From contig CAMBHL010000007.1 of the NCBI GenBank assembly GCA_945867155.1, positions 52,497 to 116,496 of the forward strand: 64,000 bases of DNA, read 5' to 3'. Each line of letters begins with the position of its first letter. The stretch's first letter is position 1. This stretch comes from an uncultured Eubacteriaceae bacterium (GTDB taxonomy: Bacteria > Bacillota > Clostridia > Eubacteriales > Eubacteriaceae). A program made the translations under genes and the position numbers. The notes beneath the pieces are model-generated. The model searched no databases. It worked only from the letters and a program-made list of their open reading frames with translations, and was not told where the DNA came from. Shown one piece after another: positions 29,960 to 38,030 of this stretch.

Positions 29960-30290
29960 GTCAAAATTCTCCATGTACCTTACAGTTCTTAAGATTTCGT
30001 ATAAGTAAATCATATAAATCCTATAATATTTTGTCTTGTCTTAAAAACAACTTGCGATTTTATATTAAATTTGGTAACCTAAAATTTGTAAATAGACGGC
30101 GTTTTCAAAATACAAAAAAAAAAAAAATAAACGATTTCAAAATAATATGAAGCAACAAAGCGAACTGACACAACCGCCAGTTCTTTTTTATAGCAAGCCA
30201 GATGAAAGGGGTTGGTTGACACGAAAACACGCTTAATGACATCAGGATTGACAAAAAGTTTTTAATCTTTTTAAAGAAAGGAGGCAATGC
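29960..30290 (+). promoter_or_regulatory. AT-rich upstream region of the pilus operon
   Basis: About 330 nt without a gene, much more AT-rich than the surroundings. It contains two TTGACA hexamers (30216-30221 and 30248-30253), neither with a convincing -10 at normal spacing, and the poly-A tract annotated separately. The start of the operon transcript cannot be fixed by eye. An AAGGAGG site at 30278-30284 serves the first pilus gene. Confidence 0.5.
30114..30127 (+). repeat. Homopolymer A14 tract
   Basis: Fourteen A in a row, about 165 nt before the first pilus gene. Long homopolymers mutate by slippage and can cause phase variation when located in a promoter region. Confidence 0.85.
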
Positions 30291-32438
30291 ATGCACACGC
30301 AAACAGAGACACACAAGAGCCCTCTTGCACGGTATCTTATTTTGATTCTGGCATTGACAGCGGCTCTTATTGCCGGTACAGCGCTGGACAGCGGCCAGCA
30401 GGTTTTCGCGGCGGACAGCTCCACCACAAGCAGCAGCGCGCCGACCAAAACCGTCACAGACAACGGCGACGGGACCTATACCTTAAAGCTCAGCGTCACG
30501 GGGCAGTCCAGCGCCACGACGGTGACCACACCGACGGAAGCGGTGCTGGTGATGGATATCTCCGGCAGTATGAATGATGCCGTCAAAACCACATCATATC
30601 AAAAAGTTAACACACCGTCAGATCCTTACGATGACGACTATTACGGTTTGGTTGACGGCCAATATGTTGAATTGTATTATGACTGGTGGACTCAAAAATG
30701 GACTTACACAGATGACAACGGAGATGATCAGACTTACAGCGGCGATTTCTACACCGCGTCTACAACGAGTCAGACCCGTTTGGCTGCGGCAAAATCTGCA
30801 GCAAAGACCATGGTCAAGCAGCTTCTCGACAGCGGCGTCTCGGTTAAGCTCGTCACTTTCAGTACGAAGGCAAACGCAGCCCAGACTTTAACATCATCCA
30901 ATTACGTCAGTGTCATTGACGGTCTGACAGCAGACGGCGGAACCAACTGGGAAGCAGCGCTGACGAATGCGAAAAATGCCCTGTCCTCATCGACGACGAG
31001 CAACAAGAACGTCATCTTTATGTCTGACGGGAATCCGACGTTTAGATCCAGTGCTAACGGTTATAGATGGGATTACAATTACAGGTCCGGCGTTTACGGC
31101 ACCGGCAATTCAGATCCGAATAACCGCAATTACAACGCGGCCAAAACGGTGGCCAATAAAATCGTGAAGACGGATAAGGCGGAATTTTATAGCATCGGCG
31201 TGTTCGGCAACGTGTCAAATATGCAGAACCTGGCGAAGGATGCCTACGACGATCAGTCGACAGAAAAGAACTACTACTCGGCTTCGGACAGCGCGTCCCT
31301 TCAGGCCGCTTTCGCGGACATCGTCCAGAGTATCAAAAACACGATCAGCCGGACGCATTTCAACGTCACCGACACCCTGACCGAAAACACAGACAGTGCG
31401 GTGACCGAAAATGCGACCTTCATTGGCAGCGCCGGCAATTTCAAATACGAAATCACAGACGCCGATGGTAAGACCACAGTGTATAACGCGGCGACGGACG
31501 GTGCGGCGACGGTCGGTGAGGCAACGGTTTCAGACAAAACCATCAGCTGGAAGCCCAACACCCCGCCTAACGGACAGACTTACTCCGTCAGCGTGATCAT
31601 CTGGCCGAATCAGGACGCTGTGGACCAAGCGGCGAAAACCGGGGATTACACCCTGGAAACCAACTACGGCACGAACAATCAGGCGACCTACGACGAAGTG
31701 AAAACCACGACCCAGAGTAATCCGGAAGACGGGATTCAGGATCTCATCGAAAAGAACGGGAATTACATCTATTCCTACAACTACAATGGAACAGACAAAC
31801 AGATCACCCTGAAACCCGACGGCCAAGGCGTCTACACCGCCACCGACGGCAGCCGCGCGACCCTCCAGCAGAAAGACGGCGTCTGGACCCTCACCGTGCC
31901 CAACGTGACCAAGTTCACATCCGGTGAAATGGCCGTTTCTGCAGCGTCGACGACTTTGAGAATTGACAAAGTCTGGGAAAACGACGCGACGAGCCACGAC
32001 CACGACAAGATCACGGTCAAGATCGTCACCACGGAAGACGGCCAGGACAAAGATTATCTCTCCGGCACCATCGACAATTCTGACCAGTGGAAAACCAAAA
32101 TGGCCGTGGCCCCAGGTCTTAAAGCTTACGTCAACGGCAAACTCGAGCTCCTGAACGCTGGCCACACCTACAAACTCTCGGAACCGTCACTGGATACGGC
32201 CCACTACACAGTCAGCTACTCCGACGACGGCTTCAAAACAGGTTTTACGCCGATGATCGTAAACGGCCAGCTCGAAGGACTGCCGAACGGCTCGACGTCC
32301 CTGACCATCACCAACACCCGGAAAGAAATCAAAACCGGGGTCAAGAACACTGACAACACGGCGCCGATGGTCGGCGCGGGCCTCGCCCTCGCGGCACTGG
32401 CAGCAGTGTTTGTGTTCAAGCGGAAACTGGGCCGGTAA
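30291..32438 (+). CDS. Pilus-tip adhesin-like protein with VWA domain
   Basis: 715 residues, surface-anchored. Signal peptide (about 1-41, LILILALTAALIAGT core, cleavage near VFA-ADS), a von Willebrand A domain with the metal site DISGS (89-93), GGTNW and MSDGNP, interrupted early by a Tyr/Trp/Asp-rich insert, then beta-rich stalk domains and a Cna-B-like domain near 560-670. The C-terminus is a sorting signal without LPXTG: EIKTG (679-683), about ten polar residues, a hydrophobic helix and KRKLGR. First gene of a five-gene pilus operon, in the place of Cpa in the streptococcal FCT locus. The insert region is AT-richer than the rest. Confidence 0.85.
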   Translation: MHTQTETHKSPLARYLILILALTAALIAGTALDSGQQVFAADSSTTSSSAPTKTVTDNGDGTYTLKLSVTGQSSATTVTTPTEAVLVMDISGSMNDAVKTTSYQKVNTPSDPYDDDYYGLVDGQYVELYYDWWTQKWTYTDDNGDDQTYSGDFYTASTTSQTRLAAAKSAAKTMVKQLLDSGVSVKLVTFSTKANAAQTLTSSNYVSVIDGLTADGGTNWEAALTNAKNALSSSTTSNKNVIFMSDGNPTFRSSANGYRWDYNYRSGVYGTGNSDPNNRNYNAAKTVANKIVKTDKAEFYSIGVFGNVSNMQNLAKDAYDDQSTEKNYYSASDSASLQAAFADIVQSIKNTISRTHFNVTDTLTENTDSAVTENATFIGSAGNFKYEITDADGKTTVYNAATDGAATVGEATVSDKTISWKPNTPPNGQTYSVSVIIWPNQDAVDQAAKTGDYTLETNYGTNNQATYDEVKTTTQSNPEDGIQDLIEKNGNYIYSYNYNGTDKQITLKPDGQGVYTATDGSRATLQQKDGVWTLTVPNVTKFTSGEMAVSAASTTLRIDKVWENDATSHDHDKITVKIVTTEDGQDKDYLSGTIDNSDQWKTKMAVAPGLKAYVNGKLELLNAGHTYKLSEPSLDTAHYTVSYSDDGFKTGFTPMIVNGQLEGLPNGSTSLTITNTRKEIKTGVKNTDNTAPMVGAGLALAALAAVFVFKRKLGR

Positions 32439-32441
32439 GGC

Positions 32442-32966
32442 ATGGCAGCACAAGCTGAAGCCAAAAAGCGGCCCTCGCTTCTCAGTGATTTGTTATTCCT
32501 GCTGATGAAAATCGGCCTGATCCTCGTGTTCCTCGTCGTGATCTTCACCTTCTTTTTCGGAATCACCCAGGTTTCAGGAAACGCCATGTCCCCGGCGGTC
32601 AAAGACGGCGACCTTGTCATCTACTACCGCCTCGACCGGGACTACGCGGCGGACGATCTCGCGGTCATCTCCCGAAAGGGCAGCCTTTCGGTGCGGCGGG
32701 TCGTCGGCATCGCCGGCGACAAAGTCGACATCAACAGCCAGAACGGCCTCGAAATCAACGGTTATCCTCAGCAGGAAGACAATATTTACACCAAGACCCT
32801 GCCGGTGGTCGGCGGGGCGAAATTCCCCTTAACGGTTGGGGAAAATTCGGTATTTGTTCTCGGTGACAACCGTCCCTACGCAAAAGACAGCCGGACCTAC
32901 GGCACCGTCTCCGTCGGCGACACCCGCGGCAAAGTGCTCGCGGTGATCCGCAGACGGAATTTGTAG
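32442..32966 (+). CDS. SipA-like signal peptidase homologue, catalytic residues lost
   Basis: 174 residues with one N-terminal membrane helix and a type I signal peptidase fold (VSGNAMSPAVKDGD, GDNRPYAKDSRTYG). The Ser of the SxMxP motif is Ala48 and the general-base Lys of KRVxGxxGD is Arg85, so it should not cleave peptides. SipA/LepA of the streptococcal FCT locus also lacks the dyad and acts as an assembly factor for pilus polymerisation; this gene is in the same place, between the adhesin and the major pilin. Starts 4 nt after the previous stop. Confidence 0.85.
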   Translation: MAAQAEAKKRPSLLSDLLFLLMKIGLILVFLVVIFTFFFGITQVSGNAMSPAVKDGDLVIYYRLDRDYAADDLAVISRKGSLSVRRVVGIAGDKVDINSQNGLEINGYPQQEDNIYTKTLPVVGGAKFPLTVGENSVFVLGDNRPYAKDSRTYGTVSVGDTRGKVLAVIRRRNL

Positions 32967-33012
32967 GGCGCAGAGAACACAGATTCAAAATTCATATACG
33001 AAAGGAAATCTC

Positions 33013-34056
33013 ATGGCAAAATCAATTCGTACAGCAATCATCGCCGCGGCGATGACCCTTCTTTTAGCCTTAGGCGCAGCAGCCACCGGTCTCACCGCTC
33101 ATGCGGCAACAGGCGACACAACAAAACCTGATGGACCATCTGTGGAAAAAGGGGTTAAAGTTGCAGAAGGTGTGACGCTGCCAGATACAACTTTTACCTA
33201 TACAGCGACACAGGTTGACAATGCTGATAAGACATTAGCACCGGCACAAGTTGGATTAGATCCTGTTACGATTAATTATGGCGGTGAAACTTCGACATCA
33301 ACAACGTTGACAAAGAAAGCTGCTTTTGATCTCAGCCCTATTACAGAAACAGGTGAATACACCTATGAAGTCAAAGAAACTCCAGGACAATCAGGCGATG
33401 GCTGGACCTATGATTCTCAGACATATTATCTGCAGGTTCTCGTCAATCGAGAAGGTCAAAAGACTTACACAATCACTAAAACAAAGGGCGATACCACTAA
33501 GAAGGAAACAGCCTTTAAATTCACCAACACCTATTCAAAAAATACAAGTTTAAGCGTGACAAAGAAAGTTACAAACAGCACATACATTGATAAAGACCAA
33601 AAATATACCTTTACCGCAACATTCACTGATCCGTCTACATCACAGATTGATATGACTAAGATTACTGTAACTGGTGACGCTCAAGAGGTGAGCGTATCAG
33701 GAAAGACCATTACTTTTAGCCTTAAAGATGGCCAAACAGCAAACTTTGCAAACGTGCCAGCTGGTGCAAAAGTCGCGGTTGAAGAAAAAAATACGGCTGG
33801 TCTTAAGAACTGGCAGAGTGCATCATTTAGTGCTAAAAGCAATGGTGCAGAAATTTCTCAACCGACAACTACAGCTACGAGCATTTCTAACGTGTTAGTC
33901 GGTGAAAACGAAAACATCATCACGGTTGCGAATACTTTCAAAGATACCACCGTTACTGGTGTAATCACTCAGATCGCACCGTTTGTCGCGATGATCGCCA
34001 TCGCAGCCGGCGCAGCAGCCCTGTACCTGGTTTCACGCAGAAGAAGAGACGCGTAA
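33013..34056 (+). CDS. Major pilin, FctA (Spy0128)-like
   Basis: 347 residues, nearly the length of the streptococcal backbone pilin. Signal peptide (1-31, ending AHA), two beta-sandwich domains with the pilin isopeptide pattern: strand GEYTYEVKE and closing FTNTYS (Asn172) in the first, TKKVTN and TVANTF (Asn307) in the second; Lys-Asn cross-links are predicted, not shown. C-terminus: TTVTG (312-316), hydrophobic helix, SRRRRDA. The mature body (about 33100-33960) is clearly AT-richer than its own signal peptide and anchor codons and than neighbouring genes. AAAGGAAA ribosome site. Confidence 0.85.
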   Translation: MAKSIRTAIIAAAMTLLLALGAAATGLTAHAATGDTTKPDGPSVEKGVKVAEGVTLPDTTFTYTATQVDNADKTLAPAQVGLDPVTINYGGETSTSTTLTKKAAFDLSPITETGEYTYEVKETPGQSGDGWTYDSQTYYLQVLVNREGQKTYTITKTKGDTTKKETAFKFTNTYSKNTSLSVTKKVTNSTYIDKDQKYTFTATFTDPSTSQIDMTKITVTGDAQEVSVSGKTITFSLKDGQTANFANVPAGAKVAVEEKNTAGLKNWQSASFSAKSNGAEISQPTTTATSISNVLVGENENIITVANTFKDTTVTGVITQIAPFVAMIAIAAGAAALYLVSRRRRDA

Positions 34057-34065
34057 TTCGTCACG

Positions 34066-35013
34066 GTGATGATGCGTCCTTCTAAGGTTCACCCAGATCG
34101 GGAGACCGGAGAGGAAGCCCTGCCGGCGCGGCTGGCAAGGCGCACCATCCGGTTTTTCGACCGTCTGGCCGACTGGTTTCTGCTGATTTTCTTCGTGCTC
34201 CTCGTGCTCTTCGGAGGCTATTGCCTGTGGGATACTCACAGGGTCTACCAGGCCGCCTCCCCGACTGTACTCCAAACCTACAAGCCCGAGCGCAAGCCCT
34301 ACACCTCTTTCGCGAGCCTCCAGAAGCTCAATCCGGAGATCATCGCGTGGGTGCAGATTTACGGTACGAAAATCGACTACCCCGTCGCCCAGGCCACGAA
34401 CAACGACAAATATCTGAACACCAACGCCAAAGGCAAGTTCTCCCTTTCGGGAACCCCCTTCCTCGATGCCGCCAACGCCAGCGATTTCTCTGACGCGAAC
34501 AGCATCATCTATGGACACCATATGGAAAAACATCTGATGTTCGGCGACCTCGAACGCTTCAAAAAGCACAAGGTGTTTAAAACCCACAAGTACGGCGATC
34601 TGTACTTCGGCGGCAAACACCACGGTCTCAAAATCTTTGCGTTCATCGAAGGGGACGCCTACGACTCAACCCTGTACAACACCGAAGTGAGCCACAGCGA
34701 GATCACAAGCTACTACAGTCACCTTCTCGGCGCCGCGTCCTACACGCGGGCGGTCACTATCGACCCGGACAGCCACATCGTGCTCCTGTCCACCTGCGCC
34801 AGCGGGCTGACGAACAAGCGCTACATCATCGCGGCGAAGCTCACCGACCAAACCTACAAAAACCCGTTTTCGAAGAAGTCTCAGAAAACCGGCGCGGGAA
34901 GCGCCTTCTGGAAGACCCTGCCCTGGTGGTGGTACGTCCTCCTCCTCATCGCCATTGCGGCGCTGATTTTCTGGCGGGTCATGAAAAAAAGAAAGCAGGC
35001 GCATCACCCATGA
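34066..35013 (+). CDS. Class B-type pilus sortase
   Basis: Cysteine transpeptidase that joins pilin subunits and may anchor the fibre. 315 residues: N-terminal membrane helix (about 35-58), SrtB-type core (NPEIIAWVQIYGTKIDYPV), catalytic His in YGHHM, catalytic Cys in LSTCASG and Arg in NKRYIIAAK, plus a C-terminal membrane helix (WWWYVLLLIAIAALIFW) and basic tail. GTG or ATG start (34066/34069) without a ribosome site, 9 nt after the pilin stop, so probably translationally coupled. Matches the SrtB/SrtC2 position of the FCT locus. Confidence 0.9.
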   Translation: MMMRPSKVHPDRETGEEALPARLARRTIRFFDRLADWFLLIFFVLLVLFGGYCLWDTHRVYQAASPTVLQTYKPERKPYTSFASLQKLNPEIIAWVQIYGTKIDYPVAQATNNDKYLNTNAKGKFSLSGTPFLDAANASDFSDANSIIYGHHMEKHLMFGDLERFKKHKVFKTHKYGDLYFGGKHHGLKIFAFIEGDAYDSTLYNTEVSHSEITSYYSHLLGAASYTRAVTIDPDSHIVLLSTCASGLTNKRYIIAAKLTDQTYKNPFSKKSQKTGAGSAFWKTLPWWWYVLLLIAIAALIFWRVMKKRKQAHHP

Positions 35014-35050
35014 AAACAACACAAATAACAGAAATGGAGGTGGTTTAAAC

Positions 35051-36169
35051 ATGGCAATTCTCAAACGTCCGCTGAAGCTGGCCGTTCTCGCCATCCTGGT
35101 GTTCGGCCTTTTGGGCTTCGCGGGAGCTGGCCACGCCTTCACCACCGTTCAGGCTGCGGCGGCAGGCGCCCCCACAGTGACTGAAAAAGTGAAAGCTGCA
35201 GAAGGGGTCACCCTCAGCGGAACCCTGACCCTTCAGATCAGCCAGAAGGCCCAGAATGACGACGGGGTCATCCCGCCGGCGGTCAGCGACCCCTGGACCC
35301 TGGACATTCCGGTTTCCAAACTGAACAAAAAGGCAGGGGTCTACACCTATTCCACGACCCTGGACCTCGCATCGAAGACCCAGGCGGCCGGCGAATACAC
35401 CTTTAAAGTTGTGCAGACTGCACCGGCGCAGAAAACCGGCAGCACCGGATGGGATGTGGATACGAGCACGTACTACATCCGCGTCCTTTTCAAAAACAAC
35501 GGCACCCGGACCTATTTGGTCACCAAGGGCAAAGTCAGCACCGACGCCAAAGATAAGCTCGACGGGCTGACCTTTGAAAACACCTATTCGGCAATCACCG
35601 ACAGCGATCCGACCGTCACGAAACACGTGGTGAACGGGAATGCGAATACCCTGTACCACTTCACGACGACCTTTGCGGACTCCTCCACGAACACCGTGGA
35701 TCTGGACAGCATCGAAATCGTCGGCGGGGAAAATGTCAAAAAGAACGGCAAAACCCTGACCTACGATCTCAAAGACGGCGAACACATCGTGTTCAAAAAT
35801 GTCCCCGTGGGCCTGCGGTACCGCACCGTCGAAACCGAAGATCCAAACGTCGAACGCACGTCCATCGCTGTGAAAGCCAACCACCAGGTGGTCGACGACA
35901 AGGGTGAAGCGCAAACCAATCCCAAAGCCGTCATCAACGGCCGGGATTCCGGCAGCCAGCTGGTGGGCGAAAAGACCAACAGCATGACCTACACCAACGT
36001 CCTGGTTCAGAAAACGGACAGCGGCGGAAACGGCGGCAAGACCGCCACAAATGGCAAAGTCAAAACCGGAGACGCCACCCGCATCGCGGGATGGGCCGCC
36101 ATCCTCGGCGGTGCGGCGCTGATCCTCATCGTTACAGTCGTCTCAAAACGCAGAAAAGACGCCGAATAA
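35051..36169 (+). CDS. Second pilin, FctA/FctB-like
   Basis: 372 residues. Signal peptide (1-37), two pilin isopeptide-type domains (GEYTFKVVQT, FENTYS; second domain from DPTVTKHVVNG to MTYTNVLV), then KVKTG (336-340), a hydrophobic helix and SKRRKDAE. As with the other two surface proteins the sorting signal lacks the LP of LPXTG. It is the last gene of the operon, where FctB, the cell-wall base pilin, sits in streptococci; but it is larger than FctB and resembles the backbone pilin. Good GGAGGTGG ribosome site. Native GC-rich codons throughout. Confidence 0.82.
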   Translation: MAILKRPLKLAVLAILVFGLLGFAGAGHAFTTVQAAAAGAPTVTEKVKAAEGVTLSGTLTLQISQKAQNDDGVIPPAVSDPWTLDIPVSKLNKKAGVYTYSTTLDLASKTQAAGEYTFKVVQTAPAQKTGSTGWDVDTSTYYIRVLFKNNGTRTYLVTKGKVSTDAKDKLDGLTFENTYSAITDSDPTVTKHVVNGNANTLYHFTTTFADSSTNTVDLDSIEIVGGENVKKNGKTLTYDLKDGEHIVFKNVPVGLRYRTVETEDPNVERTSIAVKANHQVVDDKGEAQTNPKAVINGRDSGSQLVGEKTNSMTYTNVLVQKTDSGGNGGKTATNGKVKTGDATRIAGWAAILGGAALILIVTVVSKRRKDAE

Positions 36170-36177
36170 GGCGCAAA

Positions 36178-36218
36178 CAAAAAAGACTGAAGGAAGTAAT
36201 AGCCTTCAGTCTTTTTTT
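36178..36218 (+). terminator. Bidirectional terminator between pilus operon and mtnN
   Basis: AGACTGAAGG, 9-nt loop, CCTTCAGTCT, with A-run before and T-run after. Ends both convergent units. Confidence 0.92.
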
Positions 36219-36262
36219 GCGTTAAAACAGCGTTTTTCAGCGCTGATTTAAAGATCTGACGA

Positions 36263-37120
36263 TCAGCCTAAAGACAGCTTGTCGTTCTCTTTGATTAAGG
36301 TCAGCATTTTGCACACAAGGGTGAAGCTGTGGCGGATCGCCAGGGGCAGAAATTCGTCATAGGTCAATGTCGGCGCGTCGGCGTCGGCGTTGTCGGAAAT
36401 GGCCCGGAGAATCAGGAACGGCACGTCGTTGAGGGCCGCCGCCTGGGCAACCGCTGCCCCTTCCATTTCGACCGCCGCCGGATCAAAGGTGTTGTGAATC
36501 GCGTCGGCCCGGGGCCCCCCGGCGATGAACTGGTCGCCGCTGGCGATGCGCCCCACGTGGAAGGCCGCGCCGTCCATGTCGTCTTTGCACAGCTCGTAGG
36601 CCCGGGCCGCCAGATCCAACAAGGCTGTGGACGCCTTGAAATCCCATTCGGGCAGGTCAGGGATTTCCCCAGGAGCGAAGCCCCGGACGGTGACGTCGAA
36701 ATCGTGCTGAACCGCGTCGGTGGAAGCCACGAGGTCCCCCTGGTGAATGTCCGCCTGGGTGGTGCCGGCGACGCCGACGTTGATCAGGGCGTCAATGGGA
36801 AAATGGGAGCACAGGGCCTGGGCACAGACCGCCGCGTTGACCTTCCCCACCCCGCACTGGACGAGGACGACGGACTGGCCGCACAGACTGCCTTCGGTGA
36901 AGGTCAGCCCGGAAATCACCGAGGTCTGGCGCGCGTCCATGGCTTCGAGAAAAGGCGCCATTTCCTCTTCCATCGGGCAGATGATGCCGTAGAGGGGCAT
37001 GGTGCTGTTGTTGTTCTGAATGGCCTTGTGGAGGCCTTTGATGAGACCGACCCCGGCGCCGACGGCCGCGCCGGCTCCGAGGACGATCCCGCCGATCACT
37101 TTAGCTGGTTTGCTGCTCAT
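36263..37120 (-). CDS. mtnN: MTA/SAH nucleosidase-family protein with N-terminal hydrophobic extension
   Basis: Family enzymes hydrolyse 5'-methylthioadenosine and S-adenosylhomocysteine, feeding SAM recycling and autoinducer-2. 285 residues: the usual enzyme starts at Met41 (MPLYGIICPMEEEM) and keeps the catalytic Glu region, GVAGT, MEGAAVAQAA and the Asp in RAISDNAD. The first 40 residues are an extra glycine-rich hydrophobic segment (VIGGIVLGAGAAVGAGVGL), enough for one membrane span or a TAT/lipid-free anchor. The ATG at 37120 has AAGGAG at 6 nt, so the extension is real. Monocistronic. Confidence 0.85.
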   Translation of the reverse strand: MSSKPAKVIGGIVLGAGAAVGAGVGLIKGLHKAIQNNNSTMPLYGIICPMEEEMAPFLEAMDARQTSVISGLTFTEGSLCGQSVVLVQCGVGKVNAAVCAQALCSHFPIDALINVGVAGTTQADIHQGDLVASTDAVQHDFDVTVRGFAPGEIPDLPEWDFKASTALLDLAARAYELCKDDMDGAAFHVGRIASGDQFIAGGPRADAIHNTFDPAAVEMEGAAVAQAAALNDVPFLILRAISDNADADAPTLTYDEFLPLAIRHSFTLVCKMLTLIKENDKLSLG

Positions 37121-37140
37121 AATGTTCTCCTTATCGTGAT

Positions 37141-37176
37141 ATAAAAATAAAGAAAGGGGGATTTCCCCCCTTTTGA
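37141..37176 (-). terminator. Terminator of the flavoprotein reductase gene
   Basis: Leftward: GGGGG, short AT loop, CCCCC followed by TTTCTTTATTTTT. Confidence 0.8.
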
Positions 37177-37192
37177 TTTAAAATCCTTAAAC

Positions 37193-37885
37193 TCAATACC
37201 CCCGGAAATCGTCGGTGACGATCCGGTCTTCCGCGACGCCGAGGCCCTTCAGGGTTTCGGCGAAAGCCTTGTTCATTCCCGGGGAGCCGGCGATGAGGTA
37301 TTCGGCATCGCTGCCGTTCTGTTTCGCGTAGGCTTCGGTTTTTTCGGTGAAGGCGTTCCGGTCGTCAATGAGGTGGAGGTCCAGATTCGGCAGGGTCTGC
37401 TGAACGGCGTTCCAGAAATCCCCATAGGCGAATTCGCCCCGGTCGTCAGAGTAGAGCACTGTGACCTTTTTCGAGGTGTTCTGTTTGTCCGCCATGTCTT
37501 TCAAGAGCGAACGGATCGGGGTGATGCCGATGCCCCCGGCGATGACCAGAGCGCGGTCCGTCCCGTCGTGGAAGGTGTAGCTGCCCAGCGGGTTTGCCAC
37601 GAGCATGACGTCTCTGGGCTTGATCTGGTTCAGCAGAATGTCCTTGAAATTGGAGTGGGGTTCTGCGATCCGGGTCGTGAACATGAGAAAGCCGTCCCCC
37701 GGCGCGGACGCGATCGTGAAGACCCGGCCGGGTTTTTCATCGCCGCTGACTTCGTAATCCTGGAAGCGCCACAGGGCGTGCTGCCCCGCCGTCCAGGCGT
37801 AGCCTTCAGGAATATCCAGGATATAGCTGTACGTATCACTGGTTTCTTTGATGATTTTTTGAACTTTGGCTGGATAGAGTTTCAT
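37193..37885 (-). CDS. FAD-dependent ferredoxin/flavodoxin reductase-like protein
   Basis: 230 residues of the ferredoxin-NADP reductase fold: FAD-binding RVFTIASAPG near residue 70, NAD(P)-binding GGIGITPIRSLL near 112, and a C-terminal FRGY aromatic end. No [2Fe-2S] or heme domain. It may move electrons between NAD(P)H and a flavodoxin or ferredoxin; partner unknown. GGAGGG ribosome site; single gene unit. Confidence 0.82.
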   Translation of the reverse strand: MKLYPAKVQKIIKETSDTYSYILDIPEGYAWTAGQHALWRFQDYEVSGDEKPGRVFTIASAPGDGFLMFTTRIAEPHSNFKDILLNQIKPRDVMLVANPLGSYTFHDGTDRALVIAGGIGITPIRSLLKDMADKQNTSKKVTVLYSDDRGEFAYGDFWNAVQQTLPNLDLHLIDDRNAFTEKTEAYAKQNGSDAEYLIAGSPGMNKAFAETLKGLGVAEDRIVTDDFRGY

Positions 37886-38030
37886 CAGAAAGCCCTCCTG
37901 TTTTTTTTATAGTCATTATAAAGGGCAATTCTTAAAAAAGAGCTATAAAGGAAAAAACGAGAAAGTTTGCCAAGATGTGGTAAAATAGAACCATTCGATT
38001 AAAACTATTAAATGATTAGAAAGGAGCGCT

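Noticed and set aside
33013..36169. Canonical LPXTG motifs in the pilins
   Set aside because: None of the three C-termini contains LPXTG; only a TG core remains, so a class A type signal is not supported.
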